Below are positions 8,238 through 17,096 of a DNA stretch of 17,881 bases, piece by piece. The stretch comes from Cylindrodendrum hubeiense (Eukaryota > Ascomycota > Sordariomycetes > Hypocreales > Nectriaceae), in the NCBI GenBank assembly GCA_014621425.1, contig JAANBB010000644.1, forward strand, positions 1 to 17,881. Direction: 5' to 3'. The notes under the pieces were generated by a model. It was not told the DNA's origin. It did no database searches and worked only from the letters and a program-made list of their open reading frames with translations. How positions within the stretch are numbered: position 1 is the stretch's first letter; each line of letters begins with the position of its first letter. The position numbers were made by a program, and so were the translations under genes.

Positions 8238-9195
8238 ATGTTGTTCAAGCTCTCCTTCTTTACCGCCCTGCTGGCGGCATCCAGCGCGTGCGCCCGCCGC
8301 ACATGCGGAACTCCTGACCCTTCAGAGGAGGAGCTTGAGGTTGCCGGTGACTTCATGAAGTCCGAGGCAAGCGCTCGCAAGCTTGCCATCACGACCAGAC
8401 AAGCTTCTTCCATCACTGTCAAGGTCTACTGGCATGTGCTTGCCACCTCCAGCTCCGTTGCTGGTGGCTACCTTACCCAGGCCACTTTGACCAAGCAGCT
8501 TGACGTTCTCAACGCTGCATTTGCTCCCCACGACGTCTCATTTGTCCAGGCTGGTGCCGATTGGACCATCAACTCGAACTACGCCAACGACCGCTCCGAC
8601 CTGGCAATGAAGAAGGCGCTCCGCAAGGGCACCTACGCCGATCTCAACGTCTACTTCGAGCCTGGAACTCAATACCTCGGTTACGCCTACTTCCCTGCTA
8701 GCGTTACTACCGGCTCCAACGCTTACTACCTCGATGGTGTTGTCATCCGCTCCACCACCGTTCCCGGCGGTAGCCTAGCCCAGTACAACCTGGGCCACAC
8801 CGCAACTCACGAGATTGGCCACTGGTTCGGCTGTAAGTCACCCTGAGGCTTCTTTAATTTGAAATCGTCATCCGAAATAGATGCTAACACAATCTCCAGT
8901 GTACCACACCTTTGAGGGCTACACTTGCGGCGGCAACGGCGACTATGTTTCTGACACCCCCGCCGAGTCTGAGGAGGCCTACGACTGCGAGATCGGCCGT
9001 GATACTTGCCCTAGCCTTGCTGGTGCTGACCCCGTTACCAACTACATGGACTACTCTGATGAGTAAGTAGATCGAATCCGCTGCAACACCCCTTTGACTA
9101 ACTTCATTTCCAGCTCCTGCTTCACCGGCTTTACCTCTGGCCAGGAAGATCGCATCTACAGCTACTGGGACACTTACCGCGCCAGCTATCAGTAG
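8238..9195 (+). CDS. secreted zinc metalloprotease, M43 (pappalysin-like) family
   Basis: Exons 8238-8832, 8900-9062 and 9114-9195 give 279 aa. The introns are 67 and 51 nt, both starting gtaagt; the first has a CTAAC branch site before ctccag. The N-terminus ([19 protein letters not shown]) is a signal peptide, probably cut near ACA/RR, followed by a short pro-region. The zinc site is [11 protein letters not shown]: His191, Glu192, His195, Gly198 and His201, which is HExxHxxGxxH. The Met-turn is NYMDYSDD with Met248. Cysteines in YTCGG, YDCEIG, DTCP and SCFTG suggest disulfides of the mature extracellular enzyme. About 280 residues is normal for fungal members such as the Mep1-type proteases. 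These secreted enzymes degrade proteins outside the cell (family knowledge). The first intron cuts the zinc motif itself. It stands alone, with long non-coding flanks on both sides. Confidence 0.94.
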
Positions 9196-9680
9196 ATAAC
9201 CAACGCTATCAATCAGCCAGGATCAATCTTGGCTAGGGCGACAGCCAAAAACGACAAACTGCATGTTGAGGGGCGATGGTGTTGAGGAGTGATGTGTTGG
9301 GAGCGATGATGTTAAGGCTGACGGTCATATGGTGTTGATGTTGATGAGTGATGGATTGAAGATGCATTGGTTTACTCTTTCATATAAGTAGAGGCTTCAC
9401 TGCCATTACTACAAATTCATATTCATTGTAGCTCCTAAATCAGGACATTGCCACTGTCGTCCATTTTCCATCAATAACCTGACTTCTTTGTATCTTCCCA
9501 ACTGTTTCAGGAACCGAACAATGTTATGAAAAACAGAGCCGAATTGCCAATGCCATTTAGTTCCGTAAATGACCCGAGGTGTCAACATACTCATAATTTT
9601 ACTCCGTGAGATCTAAATAATAGCAGATGCCCGACGGTGACTGGTTTTACTTTTCCCTTTTCAGATAGAAATCAGGCTAT
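9196..9680. other. 3' intergenic region with degenerate GATG/TGTTGA repeats
   Basis: This interval lies between the convergent metalloprotease (+) and the C6 regulator (-). From about 9261 to 9354 the + strand is a degenerate array of GATG and TGTTG words. GCGATGGTGTTGAGG (9273-9287) recurs as GCGATGATGTTAAGG (9303-9317), 30 bp apart with 13 of 15 matches. No gene is seen. The array would lie in the 3' UTR of the protease mRNA. Confidence 0.5.
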
Positions 9681-11978
9681 CTAGTTTTCGTGGCTATGCA
9701 ACGTTGGATGCTCTGCAAGATTAGCCCAGAAATCTATCTCAAATTCCCAAGGATCGAAATTAATGCAAGGATCCCAGCGGTCTATGTATTGAGCCGGTGG
9801 GTCGACTTGGGAATTGAGTGTCTCTGTCCGTGGGGGCCCCATGTCATCAGAGAGTCCAGAAGACTCTGAATGGTGCTCGTAGCTCGAGTGAATAATGCAA
9901 AGTTGGGCTCTCCAGCCTGGATCACAGCACCTGTCCTGATCTCTGCTACAAGCACACTGAGATCCTGTACTAGTCTAGACCGTGAAACCGAGCTCCCGAC
10001 CGTGTTGCCGGTGGGATTTAAGAGCGCGAGTGAGATTAAGCCTGCGGCTGGAAGACCAAACTGAGCAACCTTTAACAGTGTCAGCGATTATCCATTGGTT
10101 GAATATGATGTCGAATAATACCTTCCAGATAAGTGACGTTCCAGAGTTGACTAGGCGATCGCGAAGAATAATGACCTCGACAACGTGAGATAGTATCTCC
10201 CCAGCCACTGTTAGGAGAGCTTCATCAGGCTCAGATATCTGCCTCAGAGAAGCCAAGTGCACGAGGAAAAGGGTGTGTAAATAGTCAAGTCGGGTGCCCA
10301 CGAGGAAATCTTTGGTGAATGGATCAGCATGGCAATTTCTGAGGCTGGTAGTGAGTTTGAAGTGGGCTGGTAATTCTCGCCATTGATCGTCGGCTGCTTT
10401 TCGTATTGCACTATCAGGAAGAAGGGTCAGTTACTTGCGCCAATATCCCCTAGCCTGGCTTGAATGACTTACTTTGCTTTTTCCATCTGATCGGGGGACA
10501 GGCGACGGCGGAATAGTCCCAGAATGTCTTCTTTTATCAATGCAAACCGAACAGCACACCGTGTTTCTGCAGTATAATTGATAGGCTCCAAGCTATTTGA
10601 AGCCGAGTCAATAGCAGAAGAGCCTTCTCTATCCGGAAGACCGAGGCTTGTCTCAGAGTCGGCTATAGTAGAGTCTGTGTTATCCCAGATGCCCGGTTCG
10701 TTGGCAGGAAGCTGGAATGTGCAGTATGCTTTGGCAATACGTGGTGGACGGCCAAGAAATACTGCCAAGCTCTTGTCGCCCGTATATATGCGGGCGAACG
10801 CTGCTTTTCTGAGCTCAGCCACGAATGGGGGGATGTTCGATGTAGCTGTGTCGATCTTTTCGTGATATCCAAGCGCGAACAAGGAGCTTGCGAGGTCTCC
10901 CATCCTCCTCCACGAATGATAGCCTGCGATACCAATATCAGTAACTTAAAAATGCCAGAGGATTTAATTCCAACATACTTTGATCTCCATCGACCTGAGA
11001 GTGTACAATAAAATTCTCGTACTGCAAGACAAGCTGCAGATCATTCAAGCAATCCAATGCAAGGCAGGTCTCCAAACAGCAATCCCCTACATATGTCAAA
11101 GCCCTAATGAGATCGCTTCTTTGCTGCTCATTCATATATAGTGAAGGGAAAGACTCTATGTCTATCGCTGCTCTGCTGGCAGCAGAGAAGAAGATGCCGA
11201 TTGTCTCCCAGCGCAAATTATCGCCAAACATTTGGGAGAAATAGTCTTCGACGGTTGATTCCCTCTGAATGTTGACCCGTCTGAGTGTATTTCGGAGCAT
11301 TATCTTCGCTTGCTGCACCACCGACGGGCTGGGATCCCGAAGTCCGGCGGCAGACGGCGGTAGTAAAGTTGCCAAGTCCTTTGTGGCCTCTGCACAACGA
11401 GCCACGAATGGCTCTGCTAGAGGCAAATTGACCTTCTCATCTAGCCACGCTTGAACGAGGTTGTTAAGGCCATGTATGTCCGTCCGGATTAGCTGGTTTA
11501 ACGCATGTGCCGCCCGGTCAGCGATGCCTTGGCCGTTGAGCATGTTCCCGGAGGCAGAAGAGAGGGATTCTTGTGCTGCGGTAGCATCATGCAAGTTATT
11601 TCCATTTTCCGAGGCAGGCCATGAGGCCATCTGATTGAATATGGTGGAATGGCTTGAGGAGCCCAGATAGCCAGGATTGGGATAGAAATGAGGTTGCGGC
11701 GAAGTGGTTAGCACACCCTCCGTCCTTGGTGAATTTCTGGACGACAATTAGCCACCTAGCATCCAGATTCACATGCTAAAGATAGTTGCTACTTACTTGG
11801 ATGCATTGCTCCGAAGTTTTCTTCTCCGGAAGGGGTGGTCTCTATATGCACAGTTGTCGCCTCGTCCGCGATCTCGGCACCGGACACAGGCGGGCCGCTC
11901 ATGGCCACACGCAAGTTTGGCGCGTCTGCATGGTTCGCACGCGGCCAACCTGACACTCGGCGTACTTTGACTGGCCAT
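9681..11978 (-). CDS. Zn(II)2Cys6 transcription factor with fungal-specific regulatory domain (frame uncertain at the C-terminus)
   Basis: Exons 11978-11797, 11736-10979, 10923-10473, 10410-10122 and a last exon from 10069 join in frame through introns of 60, 55, 62 and 52 nt. The N-terminus holds a complete C6 zinc cluster: Cys14, 17, 24, 31, 34 and 43 (Cx2Cx6Cx6Cx2Cx8C), with basic residues in the first loop. A linker rich in Ser and Pro follows, then the fungal-specific middle homology domain. It includes DYFSQMFGDNLRWE, IGIFFSAASRAAID, YHSWRRMGDLASSLFALGYH and a KSLAVFLGRPPRI block. As read, the last exon stops at 9782 (655 aa). A +1 shift at the GGGGCCCCC run (9832-9840) would instead give a plausible tail ending in FDPWEFEIDFWANLAEHP and a stop at 9681 (689 aa). 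A 65-nt intron at 9930-9866 would have the same effect but removes conserved-looking coding sequence. A nuclear, pathway-type regulator; the targets are inferred only from promoter motifs. Confidence 0.9.
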
Positions 11979-12084
11979 ATTTTATGGGATCTCTGCTTCG
12001 TCCTCTCCGTTCCGTTGCCAATGGCCTCGGACAGGGCCGGCGAAGACCTGATGTGCCAGGGCCAGGGAGTCATGGAGTTGAGAA

Positions 12085-12117
12085 CTCCGGAGCTCCGATT
12101 TCTCCGACACTCCGAGT
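12085..12117. promoter_or_regulatory. TCCG/CGGA cluster upstream of the C6 regulator
   Basis: Four TCCG words start at 12086, 12094, 12103 and 12111, spaced 8-9 bp. The first lies in the palindrome CTCCGGAG (12085-12092) and the last in the near-palindrome CACTCCGAGTG (12108-12118). The cluster lies 107-139 bp upstream of the regulator ATG. CGG/CCG half sites are the standard recognition element of this protein class, so autoregulation is a reasonable inference. Confidence 0.45.
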
Positions 12118-12197
12118 GACCCACTTTACATAGTGTGCTCGAAGAGCGCAACCAATCTAGCCAGCTGGCCTTGGAGTACTCAAGATGGTTGTGAGAC

Positions 12198-12229
12198 TAT
12201 CAAAATTGCCGAATTTTGATACTCCGGAG
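12198..12229. repeat. 20-bp inverted repeat abutting a CTCCGGAG palindrome
   Basis: TATCAAAATT (12198-12207) and AATTTTGATA (12212-12221) are perfect reverse complements around gccg. The second CTCCGGAG of this region (12222-12229) follows with no gap. The element lies 220-251 bp upstream of the C6 regulator start. Confidence 0.6.
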
Positions 12230-12685
12230 CAAACCAACGTAGAATTAGGGGGCATGGTCGGATCGCCAGTGTTGATGGTACAGAAGGAAAGGTAACTAAA
12301 TATTGTGCATATTTGGCAATGAACATACCGCTGCCACATTCAACTCGTGCATGGCAAAAGAGACCCTCAGAGCAATATTTACGGTGAGACTCAATCCATT
12401 CGTAGTTTGTAAAAATATCATCCGCAAAATGATCCTTTGATTCTACATGACTGTACTGTGCCGGTCTGGGCAACGAGATTCGGGGGTTGTTCTAGGGTAA
12501 GTGGAGTGCTATGATTTGCAAAAGCATTGATTTAGACAAGGGACGTCTATTTCTGTCTGGTATCTTAAAATATATATGATTACCATCGGAAGAATAAATA
12601 GAGAATATGAATGTAATCCCAATAATCTACAAGGAACACCTAACAAAAAATTCCAACAGCAGATGATTTTGAGGCAAAGGTGTAT

Positions 12686-12990
12686 GCGGGGTTGATATGG
12701 TTATGATTAAAACGGTGCCGATCGGTTAATCCTGGACAACGTGGACTGTGCTGTGGAAACGTCTCAAGCTGGGAGAGTTTCCGAAAGCCGAGAAAATGGA
12801 ACCGAGGGATATAAGGTAAGCCATCAAGCTCTTATTAAGGTGCGTTCCCGCATGTCGAAGATTTGGGCCGCTCGAGTTGCGGGGTTGGCTTCCGTATCTT
12901 ACGAGACCCTTCGCCTACGCTTATCCAACAACCTGGCCAGTGGAACAACGGCAAGTCGCTTCGGGATGAAGACCAGGGTGTCGAGCGGGG
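12686..12990 (+). promoter_or_regulatory. candidate CreA (carbon repression) sites upstream of the esterase
   Basis: GCGGGG, a match to the fungal CreA consensus SYGGRG, occurs at 12686-12691, 12879-12884 and 12985-12990, all within 515 bp of the esterase ATG. Secreted plant-polymer esterases are commonly under carbon catabolite repression. The motif is short and degenerate, so single sites are weak evidence. Confidence 0.35.
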
Positions 12991-13117
12991 ACACGATGAA
13001 CGAGTGGATAAAACAGACGACGGAATAATATCCGGCAGGCAACGTCAAGTACAATACTACTGTATTCTGTTCCATGGGGGAGATGAACTTAAACCCGTGC
13101 GCCGCATTGGGGCTGTC

Positions 13118-13124
13118 ATAAATA
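13118..13124 (+). promoter_or_regulatory. TATA-like box of the esterase gene
   Basis: ATAAATA lies 76 nt before the ATG at 13200, in a plausible core-promoter position. Confidence 0.35.
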
Positions 13125-13199
13125 GCTTGCATTTGCCCTGCCAGTTTGATCTAGCGTTTTAACAGTATCGCAGTCGATCAGTCAGCCGATTTCTTGAAA

Positions 13200-14777
13200 A
13201 TGGGACTCTATAATTTCCCTATATTTATGCTGCTACTGTTGCTGCTAACAGTAGAGCATGCTCTTGGCTCCCAGCGTGATAAATGTGCTGCATTGTCACA
13301 CAGGCTCAAGCTCGCCAACGCTACAATCTATGACACCGCGTTCGTCGCCGCAGGTACCAATCTTACTTTCCCAGATGATCACTCAACTTGTACGACCAAG
13401 TATCAAGTCGTTCGTACCGATATTTGCCGGGTATCGTTGTTGGTAATCACGGGCTCAGCAAGCAACGTCACGCTCGAGGCTTGGCTTCCATTTGATTGGA
13501 GTGGGAGATTCCTCACGGTAGGCAATGGAGGGTTAAGCGGCTGCATAAAACATGAAGATCTCAACTACGGATCATCCCAGGGATTCGCCACTATTGGTTC
13601 GAACAACGGCCACAACGGGACGTCAGGCTCGCCATTTTACAAGAACCAGGGGGTGCTTGAGGATTACGCCTACCGCTCTGTTCATCTTGCCGCTGTGCTC
13701 GGGAAGAAGATCAGCCAGAAGTTCTATGGAGAAGAGCACACGAAATCCTACTATCTAGGGTGCTCAACCGGAGGCAGACAAGGCTTCAAGGAGGCACAAG
13801 ACTTCCCTGCCGATTTTGACGGAATTGTTGCAGGTGCCCCTGCTTTCGACTTCAATGCTCTCATGTACTGGACCGGGCAGTTCTATCTTTCCACTGGCGA
13901 CGCTGGGTCTGCGACATTTCTCTCGGCTACTGAGTGGGATTTGGTTTATGAGGATATTCTCCGCCAGTGCGATGATCTGGATGGCCTTGTCGACGGCATT
14001 ATCGAGGACCCGGACCTCTGCCAATACCGTCCTGAAGCATTGATCTGTAACGCAACGCAGACAGACAGTTGCTTGACTGGAAAACAGGCAGCCACCGTAA
14101 GGGCGGTTTTCTCGCCCACCTATGGCCCTGACGGAACCCTGGTTTTTCCTCGATTGCAACCTGGGGCTAATTCCACCGAGAGATTCTTATCTGGGGAACC
14201 TCAAGCCTACCCAGTTGACTGGTTTCGATATGTCATCAACGAAGATCCGAAATGGGACCCTGCAACGCTGAGTCCAGACGATTGGACTACCGTGTCTGAA
14301 GTGAATACATTCGGCATGGAGACTTGGAAGGGCGATCTATCCGAGGTGAAGAAACAGGGCACCAAGATTCTGCACTATCACGGACTCCAAGACAACGCCA
14401 TCACTAGCGAGAACTCGGCTCGCTACTACAACCACGTGTCGCGAACTATGGGACTCCGCTCGGATGAGCTGGATGAGTTTTACAGATACTTCAGAATCTC
14501 CGGCCTCGCTCATTGCAGCGGCGGAAGCGGCGCCAACTTTATCGGAGGCAATCTAGCCACGCTTGCGAAATACGACCCGGATGAAAACGTACTGGCGGCC
14601 ATTGTTCGGTGGGTTGAGAGAGACGTTGCGCCTGATTTCATTATGGGGACCAAGTTTGATGACGGAACCAATTCCGGAGAGGTTGTGTTGCAGAGAAAGC
14701 ACTGCAAGTATCCATCCCGAAATGTGTACATCGGAGAAGGATATTACAACTCTGCAGATAGTTGGGATTGTGTTTAA
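13200..14777 (+). CDS. secreted tannase/feruloyl esterase family protein (FaeB-like)
   Basis: A single exon encodes 525 aa from the ATG at 13200, close to the ~520 of fungal FaeB-type enzymes. The N-terminus MGLYNF plus a leucine-rich core and VEHALG is a signal peptide, probably cut before SQRDKC. Family marks are a GRFLTVGNGGLSGCI block, the nucleophile motif GCSTGG (Cys188-Ser189), Asp398 in HYHGLQDNAI and His438-Cys439 in SGLAHCSGG. In this family the Cys beside the catalytic Ser and the Cys beside the catalytic His form a disulfide holding the triad (CS-D-HC motif), and all five residues are present here. Several NxS/T sites (for example NATI, NLTF, NVTL, NGTS) suggest N-glycosylation. 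These enzymes hydrolyse feruloyl or galloyl esters of plant cell walls and tannins outside the cell. Which ester is preferred cannot be told. It is divergent from the C6 regulator. Confidence 0.93.
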   Translation: MGLYNFPIFMLLLLLLTVEHALGSQRDKCAALSHRLKLANATIYDTAFVAAGTNLTFPDDHSTCTTKYQVVRTDICRVSLLVITGSASNVTLEAWLPFDWSGRFLTVGNGGLSGCIKHEDLNYGSSQGFATIGSNNGHNGTSGSPFYKNQGVLEDYAYRSVHLAAVLGKKISQKFYGEEHTKSYYLGCSTGGRQGFKEAQDFPADFDGIVAGAPAFDFNALMYWTGQFYLSTGDAGSATFLSATEWDLVYEDILRQCDDLDGLVDGIIEDPDLCQYRPEALICNATQTDSCLTGKQAATVRAVFSPTYGPDGTLVFPRLQPGANSTERFLSGEPQAYPVDWFRYVINEDPKWDPATLSPDDWTTVSEVNTFGMETWKGDLSEVKKQGTKILHYHGLQDNAITSENSARYYNHVSRTMGLRSDELDEFYRYFRISGLAHCSGGSGANFIGGNLATLAKYDPDENVLAAIVRWVERDVAPDFIMGTKFDDGTNSGEVVLQRKHCKYPSRNVYIGEGYYNSADSWDCV

Positions 14778-15097
14778 TCGCTGCTCATTATTTACACTGC
14801 TGTATTTAATTGAGAGATAATAACCCTACACTGCTTGTGGCGCTATCAGGCGATGGCCGGGAACGGCTTCAAGGGATCTGCTCATCTTCACGTTCACGAC
14901 GTAGGACATGCAAGAAATAAGTGGTTCTACTGAAAGACTTTGCAAGTGCTTTTTATTAAACTTGGCAGAATGAGCCAGATGTAGATAAATAAAAGGAAAT
15001 AAATGAAATAACACTAATTTTGTTGCCGGGTATGCTCACCTTCGTTCATCTCGTCATTACACATGTACATTATAACTTAAACCACTCATCTAAGTGT
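14778..15097. other. convergent 3' intergenic region
   Basis: This 320 bp interval lies between the esterase stop (+) and the FAS1-protein stop (-). It is AT-rich with A/T-runs such as AAATAAATGAAATAA near 14995-15010. It should hold both polyadenylation sites. No gene or repeat is recognised. Confidence 0.5.
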
Positions 15098-15789
15098 CTA
15101 CTCGTAGTTCAAGACGCCCTTCAGAATCCACTGCGTGTAGCTGTCAGTATTGTGCTTGATATCACGCCATCATCGGATAACTTACCACTTCACCATTGGC
15201 AACCTGGCTAGCCACACGCTCCACCTCTACCTCATCCGGCATCACGAACCTCTTGCCATCTTTCTCAACCCACCAGACCTGCTTTCCAAGTACGGTCTCG
15301 GCCCTATCGTTCGGCGACCAGGGACTTCCCGCAACAAGGTGGGCCTCGACGAAGCGAAGCAGATTCTGGCGGGCGCGCTCCTGGCCGTCGTCGCCGGAGT
15401 ATGCTTTTGGGGCCGAGGCGGTTGTAGTCACGCGGGTCCTCCCAAGGCTTTCGGGGAAGGTCTTCGATGGCGGAGTTTAGCGGCGCGAGGACGGTGGTGT
15501 TGGCGTTGAGGTTGGCGAGGAGTGATTCGGTGGACGGATGGAGGCGGGCGAAAGAGGAGAAGGTAGTGAGGGAGCGCTGTGTTCCGAGGACGTCGGCGAT
15601 GGCTACAGAGGGCTGGCCATCACCGCTAGCATCCTTCTTGCCGGCGTTATCATTGTTGTCGGCCATGACGGGGAGGTGGCCGTTGAGCGGAGGACGACTC
15701 GGGAGCGGGACTTGTAGGGGGGCTTGTTGAGGGAGGAAGTAGGCGGTAGTGAGGACGGTGAGGGTACTGAGAAGGATGAGGGGCTTCAT
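15098..15789 (-). CDS. secreted FAS1 (fasciclin) domain protein, interrupted by a 1-nt frameshift
   Basis: The gene starts at the ATG at 15789 and has one 55-nt intron (15185-15131, gtaagt..cgcag) before a last exon of 10 codons and a stop (15130-15098). The N-terminus MKPLILLSTLTVLTTA is a signal peptide. The FAS1 domain begins with VLGTQRSLTTFSSFARL and has NTTVLAPLNSAI and the fungal-type LPRKPWEDPRDY. After LGPK the frame breaks: the expected AYSGDDGQERARQNLLRFVEAHL continues one base out of phase. The break is in CCCCAAAA (minus strand; + bases 15405-15412), and removing one base makes 211 aa fully open, ending in NGEV-WILKGVLNYE across the intron. FAS1 proteins are extracellular or wall-attached adhesion-type modules. 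No GPI-anchor signal is seen. Either a sequencing error or a pseudogene; as written, the open frame from the ATG leaves the family sequence at the break. Confidence 0.85.
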
Positions 15790-15958
15790 CGTGAAGAATC
15801 GGAAGTCGAGGTAGATTCTGACACAAAAATAGATGCAGAAGCAAACACACGACGTCGGCGATGCGGTTTGTGGTTGGTGGCTGATGGTAAATACGTCATG
15901 AGTGGAGGGGCAGCCGGATAGTTGGTGGACCAAGAATTCGAGTGACATTCACATAAAT

Positions 15959-16292
15959 CACGTGGGCGTTGCCTGATTAGATAAGGATGTTCGCTATCGT
16001 TATCGTGGCTGATATTCCCCTATTGGCTACCCTCGCGATAGGTCTCGCTAGTCTCTCTCGTGAGTCTCCCCACGCTTAGCAGCCGCTTCGAGACGATGGA
16101 TGACATGACTATCACTACAGCCACCTGCACGTGAAAGCAAGTCAAAACCTGGAGATGAGAACATGGAGAAGCGTGCCTTGGCGCCAGATCAGATGATGCA
16201 CGTGCATAATCCGGGGAAGGGTTGTCTGCTGTCGGCTGTGGAGGAAAGGCCAAGGCCACCGCGGGCTTGCGGCTAAGCTGGACTTTCACGTG
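15959..16292. promoter_or_regulatory. cluster of four CACGTG E-boxes
   Basis: The palindrome CACGTG occurs at 15959-15964, 16128-16133, 16199-16204 and 16287-16292: four copies in 334 bp, where a 6-mer is expected about once per 4 kb. CACGTG is the core site of fungal bHLH regulators (Cbf1, Pho4 and SREBP-like classes). The cluster begins 170 bp upstream of the FAS1 gene start and could serve that gene or one to the right. Confidence 0.5.
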
Positions 16293-16401
16293 CTTGGGAT
16301 ACGAGCAAGGTTTCACTTTGTCCCCAGATGACCGTGATCAGGGCAGCCTTTGCATGTGGTGGCATGCCCCCCTACTCATGCGCCCAGCTTATTTCCCAGG
16401 T

Positions 16402-16432
16402 GGGATGGTATGGCGGGATGGCGGGATGGCGG
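16402..16432 (+). repeat. short GGGATGGC tandem repeat
   Basis: The + strand reads GGGATGGTAT, then GGCGGGATGGCGGGATGGCGG: three GGGATGG words, the last two in 8-bp register. This is a small simple repeat with no evident function. Confidence 0.6.
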
Positions 16433-17096
16433 ACAGGGTGATGGTTGGATGGGCAAGGTCTAGATGTGTCGAGATACGAACTGGGCGAATGGGGAAGCGG
16501 GGTGAGGAGGCGACGTGAAGATCTGGGGAATCAGAAGCAACCGAATGACCCAGGTAAGCGGTAACCTGGAACAGGATGGTCATCAGCGTCATCGTCACTG
16601 GTGATCTGACTGGGCGAAGGGGTGAAGGGGCGAGCTAGGGAGCCACGAGCGATTCATGTGCCCCAGACCCAGCAGAGGGGAACGGGAGCCGCATTCACAT
16701 GTGAAAACGTCGAGGCGCCAGCACCCAGCCCAAATTCCCAGTTGGAGATATGTAGCACTGGCCAAAGGAAATAGTCGTCGCCCAGTAATTGAGCGGGCAT
16801 TGGATTTCCGAAAAGCCGGCCGACTGGGCGAGCGAACGAGCGTTTGCAACGGCCTGGTCATCTGACCGAGACGTTCTCAGACGCAGACGGTCGCTGGGCC
16901 GGGAACTTGTCCGGGCACGGCGAGATGTCCGCCGAGGCACATGGTGTGGAGGCGACTGAAGAAATTGTGGGGAAGTTGGGGAAGAGAGACGAGGGCGAGA
17001 TACGGACAAGAGGATCCATCCACGTTCATGTAAGTGCAGATGGAGATGGAGGCATGATGCGCACAGGAATGGAGAAGAGGCAAGCTGAAGAAGCTA

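Larger units (their letters stand above)
11979..13199. other. divergent intergenic region between C6 regulator and esterase
   Basis: This 1.22 kb region should contain the regulator promoter on the left and the esterase promoter on the right. Separate entries describe the CGGAG cluster, a hairpin next to CTCCGGAG, CreA-type sites and a TATA-like box. The middle (12500-12720) is AT-rich. On the minus strand at 12180-12473 there is a protein-like, cysteine-bearing open stretch that might be a small gene or a remnant, but no convincing start or splice model was found. Confidence 0.5.

Noticed and set aside
12741..13162. Overlapping small + strand open frames before the esterase
   Set aside because: No signal peptide, motif or splice support, and they lie in the esterase promoter region.
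13194..13199. Upstream TTG start two codons before the esterase ATG
   Set aside because: Fungal nuclear genes start at ATG almost always, and the ATG at 13200 gives a proper signal peptide.
15400..15415. Programmed +1 ribosomal frameshifting in the FAS1 gene
   Set aside because: The site does not match known fungal +1 shift sites such as CUU-AGG-C or the antizyme UCC-UGA, and an indel in a homopolymer is simpler.
15385..15436. A 51-nt gtgact..gccag intron as explanation of the FAS1 frame break
   Set aside because: Its length is a multiple of three, so it does not correct the frame, and it would remove conserved domain residues.
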